In this document: one piece after another, positions 16,974-29,602 of the stretch
Layout of the letters: each line of letters begins with the position of its first letter
How positions within the stretch are numbered: position 1 is the stretch's first letter
Assembly: GCA_020161615.1 (NCBI GenBank)
Contig: JAIUPD010000018.1
Span: 1-57,321, forward strand
Direction: 5' to 3'
DNA: 57,321 bases
Origin: Pseudomonadota bacterium
GTDB lineage: Bacteria > Pseudomonadota > Alphaproteobacteria > Rhodobacterales > Rhodobacteraceae
Translations under genes and position numbers: made by a program
The notes under the pieces: generated by a model
Seen by the model: only the letters and a program-made list of their open reading frames with translations
Told to the model about the DNA's origin: nothing
Database searches by the model: none

Positions 16974-18220
16974 GGTTTTCGGACGGCTCCCAACACGATC
17001 ATGGCGAAAAGGCCGTAGAAGAGCGCGCCCGATGCGGCGTAGCCCTCGACCGGGCCGATGGCAGGGATCATCGCCGCCGCGGCCACCGAGCCCACGCGCA
17101 GCGCCAGGCCAAAGACTTGCAACACCATCGCCGTCCTCTGGTGCCCCGTCACATGGAGGCCCATCGACACCGGCGAGACCGTCAGCTGCAACAGCATCCA
17201 GGGCGCGATCCAGGCGACGATCACCCCGGCGCGGGCCCAGTCAGCGCCGAAGACCACCGGGAAGAGCGGGGGCGCCAGCAGCGCGGCGGCGGCCATCGGA
17301 ACCACGCCGATCAGGAACAGCCGGCGCATCATGGACAAGGTGAAACGGTACAGCGTGCCGTTGCGCAATTCCTCCTGCGCGCGAGAGGCATAGACCTGGC
17401 CGACCGAGGCCCCCAGCAGCGTCATCGGGGCCGCCATGATCTGCATCGCCAGGAACAATTGCCCGGCCTCGGCCTCGGCCATCGCGGCGATCATCAGGAT
17501 CGGGATCTGGATGCCCGCGACATTGGCCAGGGCCTCGGGTGTCGAGAAGATCGCATAGCGCCGGTATTTGCCGAGGGTTGCCGCCAGACCGCGCCGCGTG
17601 ACGACCCGCAGGGCCGCCCGGTCCCAGCGCATCACCTGCGCGGCCAAGGACAGCCCCCCCGCGCCCAGCGAGAGCATATTGCCAAGCAACAATCCCATCG
17701 GCGCCAGCCCAAGCCAGCCGAACCCCAGCATGGTCGCCGCACCGGTGGTCGCCTGTCCGACGCGGGTTCGGGCGATGGCGCCGAAACGCCGGTTGCGCGT
17801 GGCCCAGAATTGCAGCGCCGAATAGCTGGCGGTCATCGCCACACCTACCGCAACCAGCCACATATAGGGTCCGATTCCGGGCGAGCCGACCAGGTCGGCG
17901 ACGTGCTGCGGCAGGGTGAGGGCGAGCAGAAGGATCAGCGCAACCACCCCCGCCATGGACAACAGCGACAGGACCAGCAAGTGAACCGCATCGTCGTCGT
18001 TTTCGGCCAGGGGGATGGCGATTTCGAAGCGCAGGCAGGCCGCGACAGCGACCGTGCCGACCAGGGCTGCATAGACGGCGAGCAGCTCGAAATCCTCGGG
18101 ACTGTAGAGCCTGGTCACGACCGGCATCGCCAACAGCAGCACCAGCCGTCCGCCGACCGTACCGGAAACCAGCTTGGCCACGTCGCGGACAATGCTGCTG
18201 GAGGTGAGGCGCTGGAACAC
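16970..18220 (-). CDS. Oligosaccharide flippase (Wzx/polysaccharide biosynthesis family)
   Basis: The protein of about 416 residues has twelve to fourteen membrane helices and the family start [46 protein letters not shown]. It should move undecaprenyl-linked repeat units to the periplasmic side for the polymerase. I use the GTG at 18220, 11 bases after the wbpE stop codon; a longer open frame to 18481 runs antiparallel to family similarity and overlaps wbpE. It overlaps the acetyltransferase start by four bases. Confidence 0.85.
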   Translation of the reverse strand: MFQRLTSSSIVRDVAKLVSGTVGGRLVLLLAMPVVTRLYSPEDFELLAVYAALVGTVAVAACLRFEIAIPLAENDDDAVHLLVLSLLSMAGVVALILLLALTLPQHVADLVGSPGIGPYMWLVAVGVAMTASYSALQFWATRNRRFGAIARTRVGQATTGAATMLGFGWLGLAPMGLLLGNMLSLGAGGLSLAAQVMRWDRAALRVVTRRGLAATLGKYRRYAIFSTPEALANVAGIQIPILMIAAMAEAEAGQLFLAMQIMAAPMTLLGASVGQVYASRAQEELRNGTLYRFTLSMMRRLFLIGVVPMAAAALLAPPLFPVVFGADWARAGVIVAWIAPWMLLQLTVSPVSMGLHVTGHQRTAMVLQVFGLALRVGSVAAAAMIPAIGPVEGYAASGALFYGLFAMIVLGAVRKP

Positions 18221-18231
18221 CAGGATCTCGC

Positions 18232-19319
18232 CTATCCTACGGCGTTTCGAACGGCGGTCACGATCATCTCTTGCGTCGCGGCATCCATGTAGGGGTGCAT
18301 CGGAAGGCTGATGACCTCGGTCGCCGCCTTGTCCCCATGCGGCAGACAGGCGTCGGGCTGGGCCACCGCCGGCTGGCGGTTCAGCGGCAGCGGATAGTGG
18401 ACAGCCGTCGGCACGCCGGCTTCGGTGAGCGCTTGCTGCACGGCGGGACGGTCGGCGACGCGAAGGGTGTATTGCGCCCATGCGCTCTGGTAGCCGGAGA
18501 TCACCGCAGGCAAGGTCAGCCGGTTGCTGGTGGAGAGCGCCGAAGCATAAGCATCTGCCACCCGTTGCCGGCCCGCGATCTCGTCATCGAGAATCTCGAG
18601 CTTCGGCAAAAGGATCGCGGCCTGGATGGTGTCGAGGCGTGAGTTCACGCCGATCCGCACATGGTGATAGCGCTTTTCCTGACCGTGCCGGGCGATCTGC
18701 CGGATGAGCAGGGCCAGGTCGGGATCCGAGGTGAAGATCGCTCCGCCATCGCCGTAGCAGCCCAGCGGCTTGGACGGAAAGAAGCTCGTGGTCGCGATGG
18801 TGGACAGATTGCACGACTTCCGGCCCCGATAGTCTGCGCCGAAGCTCTGGGCAGCATCCTCGATGACGGCGATCCCATGCCGGTCCGCAACAGCGTTGAT
18901 CCTGTCGAAATCGGCCGGCTGGCCGTAGAGGGAGACGGGAATGATTGCCTTGGTCCGGGGCGTGATCGCCGCTTCCAGAAGGTCGGGGTCGAGGTTGTAG
19001 GTCACCGGGTCGATGTCGACATAGATGGGTCGAGCCCCCAGCACCGCCGCAGCCTCGGCCGTCGCGATATAGGTGAAGCCGGGGGTGATGACCTCGTCAC
19101 CCGGGCCGACGCCGAGCGCCATGAGCGCAATCTGCAGCGCATCGGTTCCGTTCGCGCAGGAGATACAATATTTCGCGCCCGTGTAGGCAGCGAGTTTGTC
19201 CTCGAGCTCGGCGACCTCGGGGCCCAGGATGTACTGGCCATGCGCCAGGACGCCGGCAATACCGGCCTCGATCTTGTCGCGCAGCCGGTCTTGCTGGGCC
19301 GCCAGGTCAATGAAGGGGA

Positions 19320-19323
<4 letters not shown>
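18232..19323 (-). CDS. wbpE: UDP-2-acetamido-2-deoxy-3-oxo-glucuronate aminotransferase WbpE
   Basis: The 363-residue PLP enzyme is very close to Pseudomonas WbpE over its whole length ([54 protein letters not shown]). The PLP lysine is at 185, the same position as in WbpE. It transfers an amino group from glutamate to the 3-keto sugar made by WbpB, giving UDP-GlcNAc(3NH2)A. It overlaps wbpD by four bases, and the flippase gene follows 11 bases later. It is one of two DegT-family enzymes in the locus. Confidence 0.95.
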
Positions 19324-22181
<2,858 letters not shown>

Positions 22182-22837
22182 ACTTTTCCTTCCGGCTGTC
22201 TATCGCGACAAGACTTCAGTACGATTCGTGTTGCTATCAATTCGAGGTTGCGAGTACCGCAACGCGCGTCTTTTGAACAGGTCGAAGTTCAGCCCGCGCT
22301 GCAGAGCGGCATAGATCTGCCGCGTTGCCCCAAGAAAATTAGTTTTTTTAATTCATAAGGTTACAGGAAACTCCAGAGAAACCACGACCCATGCGCCACC
22401 TTTTGCCTGGCTGCATCAGCCGCATGGCTGCGGGATGCGGACCCGGCTCGGGTGCGATGGGCCTGCACAGAACCATGCGGGTATGTGAGCATGATGACGC
22501 CTGCCTCGGTCACCCGGCCAGGGTCTTGATTGCCGCGACGCGACCCTGCCTGACCCTCGGTGTGCCGCCCCAGCAAGTCCCCAGCAGCCGATGTGGGTCC
22601 TGGACCGGGCCGCGCCCATCCTGTGCCCCCGTCAACTGACATCGCCGTCCCGATCCCCCACTGACCCGTTCATGGCGGCATGAACCCGTCTGCGGCCCGG
22701 GTCGAGATCAAGTACCACTGCCATCACGAATGGCAAGCCGGAAAGGGCCCTGCGCGGGATGGCCACCAATAATGCAACGCGTGTGCAGGCCCTGGATTGC
22801 TGCGCAATGCCGTCCGGTTCCGAAGGTCGCGCCTGCC
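22182..22837. other. About 650 bp without a convincing gene; promoter region of the wbp operon
   Basis: Small open frames are present on both strands (for example 22361-22642 minus, 22391-22639 plus) but have no recognisable domain or ribosome site. The AT-rich part at 22331-22365, with runs of T on the plus strand, fits a promoter for wbpA about 150 bp downstream on the minus strand. The rest has ordinary high GC content and nothing I can identify. Confidence 0.5.
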
Positions 22838-23539
22838 TCACCCCACCGCGAGAATCGAATACTCCGGCCCTCCTCGCCAGACCAGATCCCAGGAGGCCCC
22901 CGGGCGGACGCTTTGGATTGCGCGGGGCTCGAAGCAGACGAGGCAATTGCCGCCAGGCGCCGGGGCGCGGACCGAGGGGTAGATCAGCCCGCGCGAGCCG
23001 CCCCGTTGCAGGTGTTGCGCCAGGCTCTGGCCTTCGGGGTAGCCGATCTCGGGGTCGGGATGCAGCGCGGGATGGGCGGGCTCGTCGGTCAAATCGTCGA
23101 ACATGCCGATGAAATCGGCCAGCAATTCGACATAGCGGGCGCTATCCTCGTAGCAGCCGGTGAAACCCAGCTCGCGCGTGCGGTGCCAGGCGACCTCGGC
23201 GACCGAGACCATGCTGTCCCAGGCACAATACCAGGCGCCGCGCTCGCCGGTATTAAAGCGGTTGCCGCCCGGCCTCGTATAGGTGAAGGCCGCGTTGACA
23301 TGGCTGTCGCCATAGAGCCTGAGGTCACGGCTGCGCCGCTGCCAGGCCAGTTCCCGCGGGTCGAGATGCGGGTTTCGGCCGCGTTCGGCCAGAAGGCGCC
23401 CGCTGGTCATCCCCTCGATCTCGGCCAGAACCGCCAGTTCGTCGTCACTGTCGACCAGGCCGCGCAAGGCGGGCGGTTTGTGATAGGTGGCCGGCAGCAG
23501 ACGAACAAGACCGCGGTCGGAAATCCCGGTCTGCCTCAT
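22838..23539 (-). CDS. RES-domain toxin
   Basis: The 233-residue protein belongs to the RES family, ADP-ribosyltransferase-fold toxins that degrade NAD+ by phosphorolysis. The conserved core includes GNRFNTGERGAWYCAWDSMVSVAEVAWH (Arg, Ser and Glu positions of the family) and the C-terminal region ends WRGGPEYSILAVG. Start is ATG 23539, overlapping the antitoxin stop by four bases. The toxin follows its antitoxin gene, the usual res-xre order. It has about 60-70 residues more than small RES toxins, including a middle insert about residues 120-170. Confidence 0.85.
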   Translation of the reverse strand: MRQTGISDRGLVRLLPATYHKPPALRGLVDSDDELAVLAEIEGMTSGRLLAERGRNPHLDPRELAWQRRSRDLRLYGDSHVNAAFTYTRPGGNRFNTGERGAWYCAWDSMVSVAEVAWHRTRELGFTGCYEDSARYVELLADFIGMFDDLTDEPAHPALHPDPEIGYPEGQSLAQHLQRGGSRGLIYPSVRAPAPGGNCLVCFEPRAIQSVRPGASWDLVWRGGPEYSILAVG

Positions 23540-23925
23540 GCACCGCCCCTGAGCGCGTCGAGATAGGTGCGGATGGCCAGGATCTGCGGCAGTCCGCCCT
23601 CGATGGCGGTATCGACGGGGCGCTGGCCGCCGAAGAGCGGCCCGGTATTTGGCCGGGTGAACCAGCCTCGCGCCAGCGGTTCGGAGAAATAGAGCTCCAG
23701 CGATTTGTAGATGCCGATCACCGCGCTGAGCCGCAGCAACTGGTCCTTGGTCAATTCGCCGCTGAAATCGGGCTTGCGGGCGCGTTTCCAGGTGCTTTCG
23801 GACATATCGGCCAGCGCCGCAGCTTCGCGCAGACCCAGAGCCCAGGCATCGACGATCCGCGCATAGGCCTTGAGGGCGACGGCATTCAACTGGGCTGGCT
23901 GGCGGATCCGGGCGGCGACGGGCAT
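23536..23925 (-). CDS. Xre/MbcA/ParS-type antitoxin with DUF2384 toxin-binding domain
   Basis: The 129-residue protein has an N-terminal helix-turn-helix region (about 35-65, GLREAAALADMSESTWKRA) and a C-terminal DUF2384 segment with the hallmark GGQRPVDTAIEGGLPQILAIRTYLDALRGG. It should bind the RES toxin, mask its active site and repress the operon. ATG 23925 is chosen because AGGAGA lies seven bases upstream; the frame also opens at a TTG 21 bases earlier. The four-base overlap with the toxin gene supports a stoichiometric pair. Confidence 0.88.
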   Translation of the reverse strand: MPVAARIRQPAQLNAVALKAYARIVDAWALGLREAAALADMSESTWKRARKPDFSGELTKDQLLRLSAVIGIYKSLELYFSEPLARGWFTRPNTGPLFGGQRPVDTAIEGGLPQILAIRTYLDALRGGA

Positions 23926-23950
23926 CGGTTTCTCCTTTCGGCTCAAGATA

Positions 23951-23985
23951 GGTCATATGGCCGCGATGTAAAGACCAAATGAACC
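23951..23985. promoter_or_regulatory. Imperfect inverted repeat, possible autoregulatory operator of the RES/Xre pair
   Basis: GGTCATATGG at 23951-23960 is mirrored by CCAAATGAACC at 23975-23985 with one gap and one mismatch. It lies 26 bp before the antitoxin start, where Xre antitoxins normally repress their own promoters. Confidence 0.4.
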
Positions 23986-24033
23986 AACCGCTCGCCGAGG
24001 GCAACGGGCGGGTTTCCCCGCCCCTGTCCGGGT

Positions 24034-24210
24034 TCAGGCCTTCTTCTTCGCCGCCTCATAGGCGTGTTTCTCGTGCCGCCAGCCGAGGATCACGGCGGCG
24101 ACGATGGCGGCGAGGCAGAGGCCCAGCCAGACCCCCTCAACACTACCGTAGCCGGTGAAGATGGCCCCCGAAATACCGTCCCAGGTATTCGCATCAAAAG
24201 GCGCTTCCAT
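24034..24210 (-). CDS. Small single-pass membrane protein encoded next to amt
   Basis: This 58-residue frame starts at ATG 24210, with AGGAAAGGA ten bases upstream, and stops at 24034. A soluble N-terminal part (MEAPFDANTWDGISGAIFTG) is followed by a hydrophobic helix at about residues 27-43 and a basic tail (RHEKHAYEAAKKKA), so the C-terminus should be cytoplasmic. It follows amt by 60 bp on the same strand. I do not recognise the family. Position suggests it helps or regulates the ammonium transporter, but this is inference. The ribosome site and clean hydrophobic segment make it a credible real gene. Confidence 0.72.
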   Translation of the reverse strand: MEAPFDANTWDGISGAIFTGYGSVEGVWLGLCLAAIVAAVILGWRHEKHAYEAAKKKA

Positions 24211-24270
24211 GGTGATTTCCTTTCCTGTTTGGAGGAAGGACCGGCAGGGGCGCCCGCCGGTCCGCTTGCG

Positions 24271-25650
24271 TCATTCAGCCGGGCTGACCGAGGCGTTGAT
24301 CCCCTCGGGATAGGCGCGCGACGGGACCTTGACGGCATCGAGGCCCAGGATCTCGACCTCGGGCGGGACCCGCAACTGGCCGGTAAGCTTCAGGATGAGC
24401 GACACGAGATAGCCCGGCACGAAGCCCAGCAGGCCCATGGTCACCGCGCCGACCAGCTGACCCAGGAACGAGGTGGTCACAACCGCCTCACCCGCCAGCG
24501 CCGGATAGCCCTGTGCGGCGATGCCGACCGCCAGCAGGCCCCACATGCCCAGGAACCCGTGCACCGCAAAGGCGCCGACCGCATCGTCGATCCCCCGCCG
24601 TTCCAGGAACGAGGCGACGAAGGGCATGGCCGAGGCGCCGATGAAGCCGATGGCAAAGGCCATGGGCGGATACCAGACATCAAGCCCCGCCGCGCAGGAG
24701 ATGATCCCGCCAAGCGCGCCGGACATCATCCAGAACGGATCGCGCGTCACCATCCAGGCGCCGATGATGCCGCCCGCAAAGCCCATAATCGTGTTGAAGG
24801 TCATGCCCGACAGCGTCATCGGCGTGCCGTAGATCGTGGCGCCCATGGTGGTGGACCAGCTCCAGGCCTCGCCCGGGACGATGACGCAGGCCATCAGGAA
24901 GCCCCAGAAACCGGCGATGATCAGCATGAGGCCGATCAGCGTCATCGGCATGGAATGCCCGGCGATCTGGTTGGCTGAGCCGTCCGGGTTGAACTTGCCC
25001 ACGCGCGGCCCGAGGTTCAGCAGCACCCCCAGCGTGAAAAAGCCCGCGATCATGTGCACGACACCGGCGGCGCCGAAATCGTGATAGCCCCATTCGGTGA
25101 CCAGCCAGCCGTCCGCGTGCCAGCCCCAAGCGGCGGCCAGGATCCAGATGAAGGCGCCCAGCACGATGGCGAGGACCACAAAGCCGGTCAGGCGGATCCG
25201 CTCGATCAGGGCGCCCGACAGGATCGAGGCGGTGGTCGCGGCGAACAGGACGAAGGCCCCGAAGAACACGCCCGAGGATTTGTCATCGAGGTTCGGCCCC
25301 ATGAAGGCCGACCAGGGCGCGGCGATCCCGGTCGCGTAGCCGAAGCCGGAGATGCCCATCGCGCCCTCAGACCCGGTAAGGCCCGTGGGGAAGGCCCAGT
25401 AGATCCACCAGCCGATGAAATAGAAGAAGGGGACGATCATCGCAAAGGCGAGGATGTTCTTGATCCCCGAGGCCAGCGCGTTCTTCGACCGCGAGGCGCC
25501 CATTTCATAGGCCAGGAACCCGGCATGGATCAGCACCATGAGCGGGATCGAGAGGAAGTAATAGGTTTCGGCGAAGATCGTGTTGGTTGCGGCCGAGCTC
25601 GCCTGCAACTGGGCGACCGCTTCGGCCAAGGTTGAGATGTCCGTTTCCAC
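24271..25650 (-). CDS. amt: Ammonium/methylammonium transporter (Amt family)
   Basis: The protein of about 459 residues has eleven to twelve membrane helices and the Amt features: YHDFGAAGVVHMIAGFF with Asp and first pore His, NPDG loop, and HGFLGMWGLLAVG with the second pore His. It conducts ammonium and may also take up methylammonium, which fits its place beside the N-methylglutamate genes. GTG 25650 has AGGGAG six bases upstream and gives VETDISTLAEAVAQL; ATG 25680 and a frame from 25746 are alternatives. No glnK-type gene is adjacent. A small membrane protein gene follows. Confidence 0.92.
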   Translation of the reverse strand: METDISTLAEAVAQLQASSAATNTIFAETYYFLSIPLMVLIHAGFLAYEMGASRSKNALASGIKNILAFAMIVPFFYFIGWWIYWAFPTGLTGSEGAMGISGFGYATGIAAPWSAFMGPNLDDKSSGVFFGAFVLFAATTASILSGALIERIRLTGFVVLAIVLGAFIWILAAAWGWHADGWLVTEWGYHDFGAAGVVHMIAGFFTLGVLLNLGPRVGKFNPDGSANQIAGHSMPMTLIGLMLIIAGFWGFLMACVIVPGEAWSWSTTMGATIYGTPMTLSGMTFNTIMGFAGGIIGAWMVTRDPFWMMSGALGGIISCAAGLDVWYPPMAFAIGFIGASAMPFVASFLERRGIDDAVGAFAVHGFLGMWGLLAVGIAAQGYPALAGEAVVTTSFLGQLVGAVTMGLLGFVPGYLVSLILKLTGQLRVPPEVEILGLDAVKVPSRAYPEGINASVSPAE

Positions 25651-26115
25651 GTGGGGCTCCCTGTCTCCAAAAGACGGCATGTCGTCCAGCGTGTCGGGTT
25701 TTTGGTCTGCACCAATTCCGGGAATTGGCTCACTGGACCCTTCCACTCAGGCCCCATGATCACCGTGGGTCAATTATTTTTCTTGCGAAGGGGGTGTGGC
25801 GGCGCGCTTTCCCGGCGATTCCGGCGGGGATCGGAAAAGGTGCTGAAGAAATATGCGTTCTCGCCAGATATCCAGCAAAATAAGGACAGCAAGCGGCGGG
25901 TTCCCGGGGCCCCAGGAGGGGGATTTCGGCCGAGTCGCGGGGCGGATTTGCTGGCGCGTCGCACAGCATGTCGGGCGCCCCAGGGGGCGCGCCCAGCCCT
26001 GGACAGGGAGCATACCAATTGGACCGGATGGACAAATCCCAGCCGGTCTTTGCTGTGCAACAGGGCCGCCCCGGTCAGGAGGCGGCCCCTGGTGGCGCCG
26101 TCACAAGGCCCGGGC
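25651..26115. promoter_or_regulatory. Gap between mgdD and amt: hairpin plus amt promoter region
   Basis: A hairpin with arms GGGCCGCC (26063-26070) and GGCGGCCC (26081-26088) lies 28 bp after mgdD on its transcript side and may end the mgd operon, though no T run follows. An AT-rich stretch at 25771-25785 (AATTATTTTTCTTG) lies about 120 bp before the amt start and is probably part of its control region. No gene is seen here. Confidence 0.45.
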
Positions 26116-26670
26116 TCAGCCCCGGCTGACCAGCCGCGCGGCAATCCCGTCCAGCGCGTGCCACAGGCTTTCCGCGGCCGAGCGCATGCCCCAGATCCCC
26201 AGCCGGTCCTCGGCGCGGCGCAGGACATAGGTGCCCAGATGCTCGATCGGGCTGCGCGTGGCACTGCCCGGGGCGAAGCGCGTCAGGTCGATATTCGCCG
26301 CGCGTTCGAGGAAGCGCTCGATGGGCGCCGCCCCGGCGCTGGAGGTGATCTCGTAAAGCACCCAGCCGTCGGTCTGTTCGGTGATCGAAGCGCCGGGCAC
26401 CTTCCCCGCCAGCGTTGTCGCGACATCCGTCTCGGCGGCGCCCGGCAGTTCGACCAGCCATTGCCCGGGGCCGGTCCAGATCAGCGTCAGGCCATCCGCC
26501 GTCTGCCAGCGGCCCGGTCCCGGCAGGTCCAGCGCAGGCGGCGGCGTATCGCGACGCAGGGCCAGCGAGGCCAGCCCGCAATCCGGCGTCTCGGTCAGGG
26601 TCAGCGCGCCATGGGTCACGCGGCGCGGTGTGGCGGCGCCCAGGGCGCAGAGGGGGGACAGATCAGGCAC
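26116..26670 (-). CDS. mgdD: N-methylglutamate dehydrogenase subunit D (sarcosine oxidase gamma-like)
   Basis: The 184-residue protein resembles the SoxG gamma subunit of heterotetrameric sarcosine oxidase, which carries a folate-binding-like fold without its own cofactor. Start is GTG 26670 with GGAGGG seven bases upstream; it overlaps mgdC by eight bases. Linked gmaS and mgsABC make N-methylglutamate dehydrogenase the better reading than sarcosine oxidase. It is the last gene of the mgd operon, followed by a hairpin. Confidence 0.82.
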   Translation of the reverse strand: MPDLSPLCALGAATPRRVTHGALTLTETPDCGLASLALRRDTPPPALDLPGPGRWQTADGLTLIWTGPGQWLVELPGAAETDVATTLAGKVPGASITEQTDGWVLYEITSSAGAAPIERFLERAANIDLTRFAPGSATRSPIEHLGTYVLRRAEDRLGIWGMRSAAESLWHALDGIAARLVSRG

Positions 26671-29602
26671 GCAGGCGCCCTCCTTCGGGATCGACGAAAT
26701 GGCTGGGCACGACGCGGACCGCGACTTCGCTGCCCTGCAACGGGTTGGCGGCAGTGATCACCTCGCCCATGCGGTTCGCGCCATCTTCAAGGAACGCGAG
26801 CCCGATGGAGGAGCCGACATGCGGCGAATAGGCGGCCGAGGTGATCCAGCCCTGGTCATGCGCCAGATCGCGCGGCGCGCCTTGCGTAAACAGATGCGAG
26901 CCCGGCACGACGGTATCCGCCGGGTTGACGGGTTGCAGGCCGACGAGCAGGCGCTTGTCGGCCGCCAGCCCCTCGCGCCGGGACATGATATTGCCGATCG
27001 CGTCCTTTTTCGACGAGACCATCTTGCCCAGGCCGATCATCTGGCCGGTGGTCTGGCCGTTCAGCTCCGCCCCGGCGGCATGGCCCTTCTCGATCCTGAG
27101 CACCCCCAGCGCCTCGGTCCCGTAGGGCGTGGCGCCAAAGTCGGCGCCCGCCTCCATCAGCCGGGCCATCAGCGCATGGCCATAGCGCGCGGGCACCGCC
27201 AACTCATAGGCCAGTTCCCCCGAGAACGAAATACGGAAGAGCCGCGCCCTAAGCCCGCCGCAGATGGTGAGCGGCGCGCAGGCCATGAAGGGGAAGGCCT
27301 CGTTCGACAGATCGAACCCGTCAACGAGCCGCGTCAGAAGCTCGCGCGACTTCGGCCCCGCCACGGCGATCTGCGCCCAGGCGTCGGTGGTGGAAATGAG
27401 CTGCACGTCCAGCTCGGGCCAGAGGCATTGCCGGGCGAATTCCATGTTGCGATAGACCGGCCCCGCATTGGCGGTGGTGGTGGTGACGACGTAGTGATCC
27501 TCGGCCAGACGGGCGCAGGTGCCGTCGTCATAGGCCGTGCCATCCTCGCGCAACATCAGGCCGTAGCGCACCATGCCGACCTTCAGGCTGGCCATCGCAT
27601 TGGCATAGAGCCGGTCCAGGAACACCGTGGCATCGGCGCCCTGCACATCAACCTTGCCCAGCGTGGTGACGTCGCAAAGGCCGACGCCCGCGCGGACCGC
27701 CAGAACCTCGCGGTCAACCGATTGGCGCCAATGCGTCTCGCCGGGGCGGACGAAATATTGCGCGCGCATCCAGGGGCCGACCTCGACGAAGGTGGCGCCG
27801 TTCGCCTTGGCCCAGTGATGGGTCGGCGTCAGGCGGCGGGGGCGGAAATGGGCCCCGGTGTCGCCCCCGCCCAGCACGCCCAGCGAGACACCGGTGTAGG
27901 GCGGACGGAAGATCGTGGTGCCGGTCTGGGGGATGGTCTTGCCGGTCAGTTCGGCCATCACCGCCAGCGCGGTGACATTGGCGGTCTTGCCCTGATCGGT
28001 GGCCATGCCGAGCGTCGTCCAGCGCTTCAGATGCTCGACCGGGCGCATGTTTTCCTTGTGCGCCAGGGCAATGTCCTTGACGGTCACGTCGTTCTGGAAA
28101 TCGACCCAGGCGCGGCGCTTGCCCGGCACATGCCAGATGGGCGCGGTGTTGTCCTGCCGGGACTCGGCGTGCGGCAAGGGCACCGCCTGCGCCGCGAAGC
28201 CGAGGTCGGCCAGCGCTTCCTGGGCAACCCGAAGGCCATCGGCCAGCGCCTCGGCCGTGCTGCCCTTGCCCGCGCAGGCGCCCGCCGGGAACAGGCCCGA
28301 GGGTCCGCCCTGCCCCGGCACGAAGGCCAGTTTCTCACCATCCCAGACCGGCCGCCCGCGGTGGTGCGAGGCGAGATGGACATTCGGGTTCCAGCCCCCC
28401 GCCACCCCCAGCGCGCCCACCTGCAGGGTATCGTTGCCGCGCGAGGTCCGCACCCTGATCGAATGCAGGCCCAGCCTGCCTTGCGTGCCCACCACCTCGG
28501 CTTCGGGCAGCAGGCGGTAATCGCCCTGCCGCTCGACCCCGCGGCGGGCGTCGATCACCGCAGCGACCGGCACGCCCCTGGCCATCAGGTCCAGCGCCGT
28601 GCGGTGGCCGTCGTCGTTGTTGGTGAAGATCGCCACGGGCGCCGAGGTCCCCGGGCCCGTCGCCCAGCGGTTGGCATAAGCGCGCATGGCGCCTGCCAGC
28701 ATGATGCCCGGACGGTCATTGTCGGCGAAGGGGATGTGCCGCTCGGTCGCGCCTGCCGCCAGAACCGCGCGTTTGGCGACGATCCGCCAAAGGGTCTGGC
28801 GCACCGCGCCGCCCGGCGTGGGCAGATGGTCCGAGACCCGCTCGACCGCGCCATAGATCCCGTGGTCATAGACACCGAAGATGACGGTGCGAGTCAGGAT
28901 GCGGACATTCGGCAGGCTTTCCAGTTCGGCCTTCACCGCCTCGATCCACTCGGTCGCCGGCGCGCCGTCCAGCAGGTCGCTTTCCGCCAGAAGCCGCCCG
29001 CCCAGACGGAAATCCTCGTCCGCCAGGATCACCCGGGCGCCTGCCCGCCCCGCCGCCAGCGCCGCCGCCAGACCCGCGGGACCGGCGCCGATCACCAAGA
29101 GGTCGGCATGCAGATAGCCGCGGTCATAGGCGTCGGGATCGGGCAGTTCGGACAACTCGCCCAGCCCCGCCGCCCGGCGGATCGCCGGTTCATAGAGCTT
29201 TTCCCAGAAGGCGCGCGGCCACATGAAGGTCTTGTAATAGAAGCCCGCCGCGAAGAAGGGCGATAGCAGATCGTTCACCGCCAGCAGGTCGAAGTTCAGC
29301 GACCCCACATGGTTCTGCGAGCGGGCGACGAGGCCGTCGTAAAGCTCGGCCATCGTGGCGCGGGTATTGGGCTCGGCCCGCGCGCCCTCGCGCAGGGTGA
29401 CAAGCGCGTTCGGTTCCTCGGATCCCGCCGCGACGATGCCGCGCGGCCGGTGGTATTTGAAGCTGCGCCCCACCAGCTGCACCCCATTGGCCAGCAGCGC
29501 CGAGGCCAGCGTATCGCCGGGATGGCCCTGATAGCGCTTCCCGTTGAAGGTGAAACTCAGATGCTGGCTGCGGTCGATCAGCCCGCCGGAAAGCCGTTTC
29601 AT
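26663..29602 (-). CDS. mgdC: N-methylglutamate dehydrogenase subunit C (sarcosine oxidase alpha-like)
   Basis: The 979-residue protein is the large SoxA-type subunit. It has an N-terminal ferredoxin-like region (HLSFTFNGKRYQGHPGDTLASALLANG), a dinucleotide-binding fold (LLVIGAGPAGLAAALAAG near 165), a second nucleotide-binding part and a C-terminal GcvT-like tetrahydrofolate domain (about 600-970). It would help convert N-methylglutamate to glutamate with release or folate capture of the methyl carbon. It overlaps mgdB by four and mgdD by eight bases. Full family length; no damage seen. Confidence 0.88.
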   Translation of the reverse strand: MKRLSGGLIDRSQHLSFTFNGKRYQGHPGDTLASALLANGVQLVGRSFKYHRPRGIVAAGSEEPNALVTLREGARAEPNTRATMAELYDGLVARSQNHVGSLNFDLLAVNDLLSPFFAAGFYYKTFMWPRAFWEKLYEPAIRRAAGLGELSELPDPDAYDRGYLHADLLVIGAGPAGLAAALAAGRAGARVILADEDFRLGGRLLAESDLLDGAPATEWIEAVKAELESLPNVRILTRTVIFGVYDHGIYGAVERVSDHLPTPGGAVRQTLWRIVAKRAVLAAGATERHIPFADNDRPGIMLAGAMRAYANRWATGPGTSAPVAIFTNNDDGHRTALDLMARGVPVAAVIDARRGVERQGDYRLLPEAEVVGTQGRLGLHSIRVRTSRGNDTLQVGALGVAGGWNPNVHLASHHRGRPVWDGEKLAFVPGQGGPSGLFPAGACAGKGSTAEALADGLRVAQEALADLGFAAQAVPLPHAESRQDNTAPIWHVPGKRRAWVDFQNDVTVKDIALAHKENMRPVEHLKRWTTLGMATDQGKTANVTALAVMAELTGKTIPQTGTTIFRPPYTGVSLGVLGGGDTGAHFRPRRLTPTHHWAKANGATFVEVGPWMRAQYFVRPGETHWRQSVDREVLAVRAGVGLCDVTTLGKVDVQGADATVFLDRLYANAMASLKVGMVRYGLMLREDGTAYDDGTCARLAEDHYVVTTTTANAGPVYRNMEFARQCLWPELDVQLISTTDAWAQIAVAGPKSRELLTRLVDGFDLSNEAFPFMACAPLTICGGLRARLFRISFSGELAYELAVPARYGHALMARLMEAGADFGATPYGTEALGVLRIEKGHAAGAELNGQTTGQMIGLGKMVSSKKDAIGNIMSRREGLAADKRLLVGLQPVNPADTVVPGSHLFTQGAPRDLAHDQGWITSAAYSPHVGSSIGLAFLEDGANRMGEVITAANPLQGSEVAVRVVPSHFVDPEGGRLRA

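Noticed and set aside
26381-29266. Plus-strand open frame of 961 codons
   Set aside because: It is antisense to mgdC, a well-supported gene. High-GC third positions explain the lack of stops.
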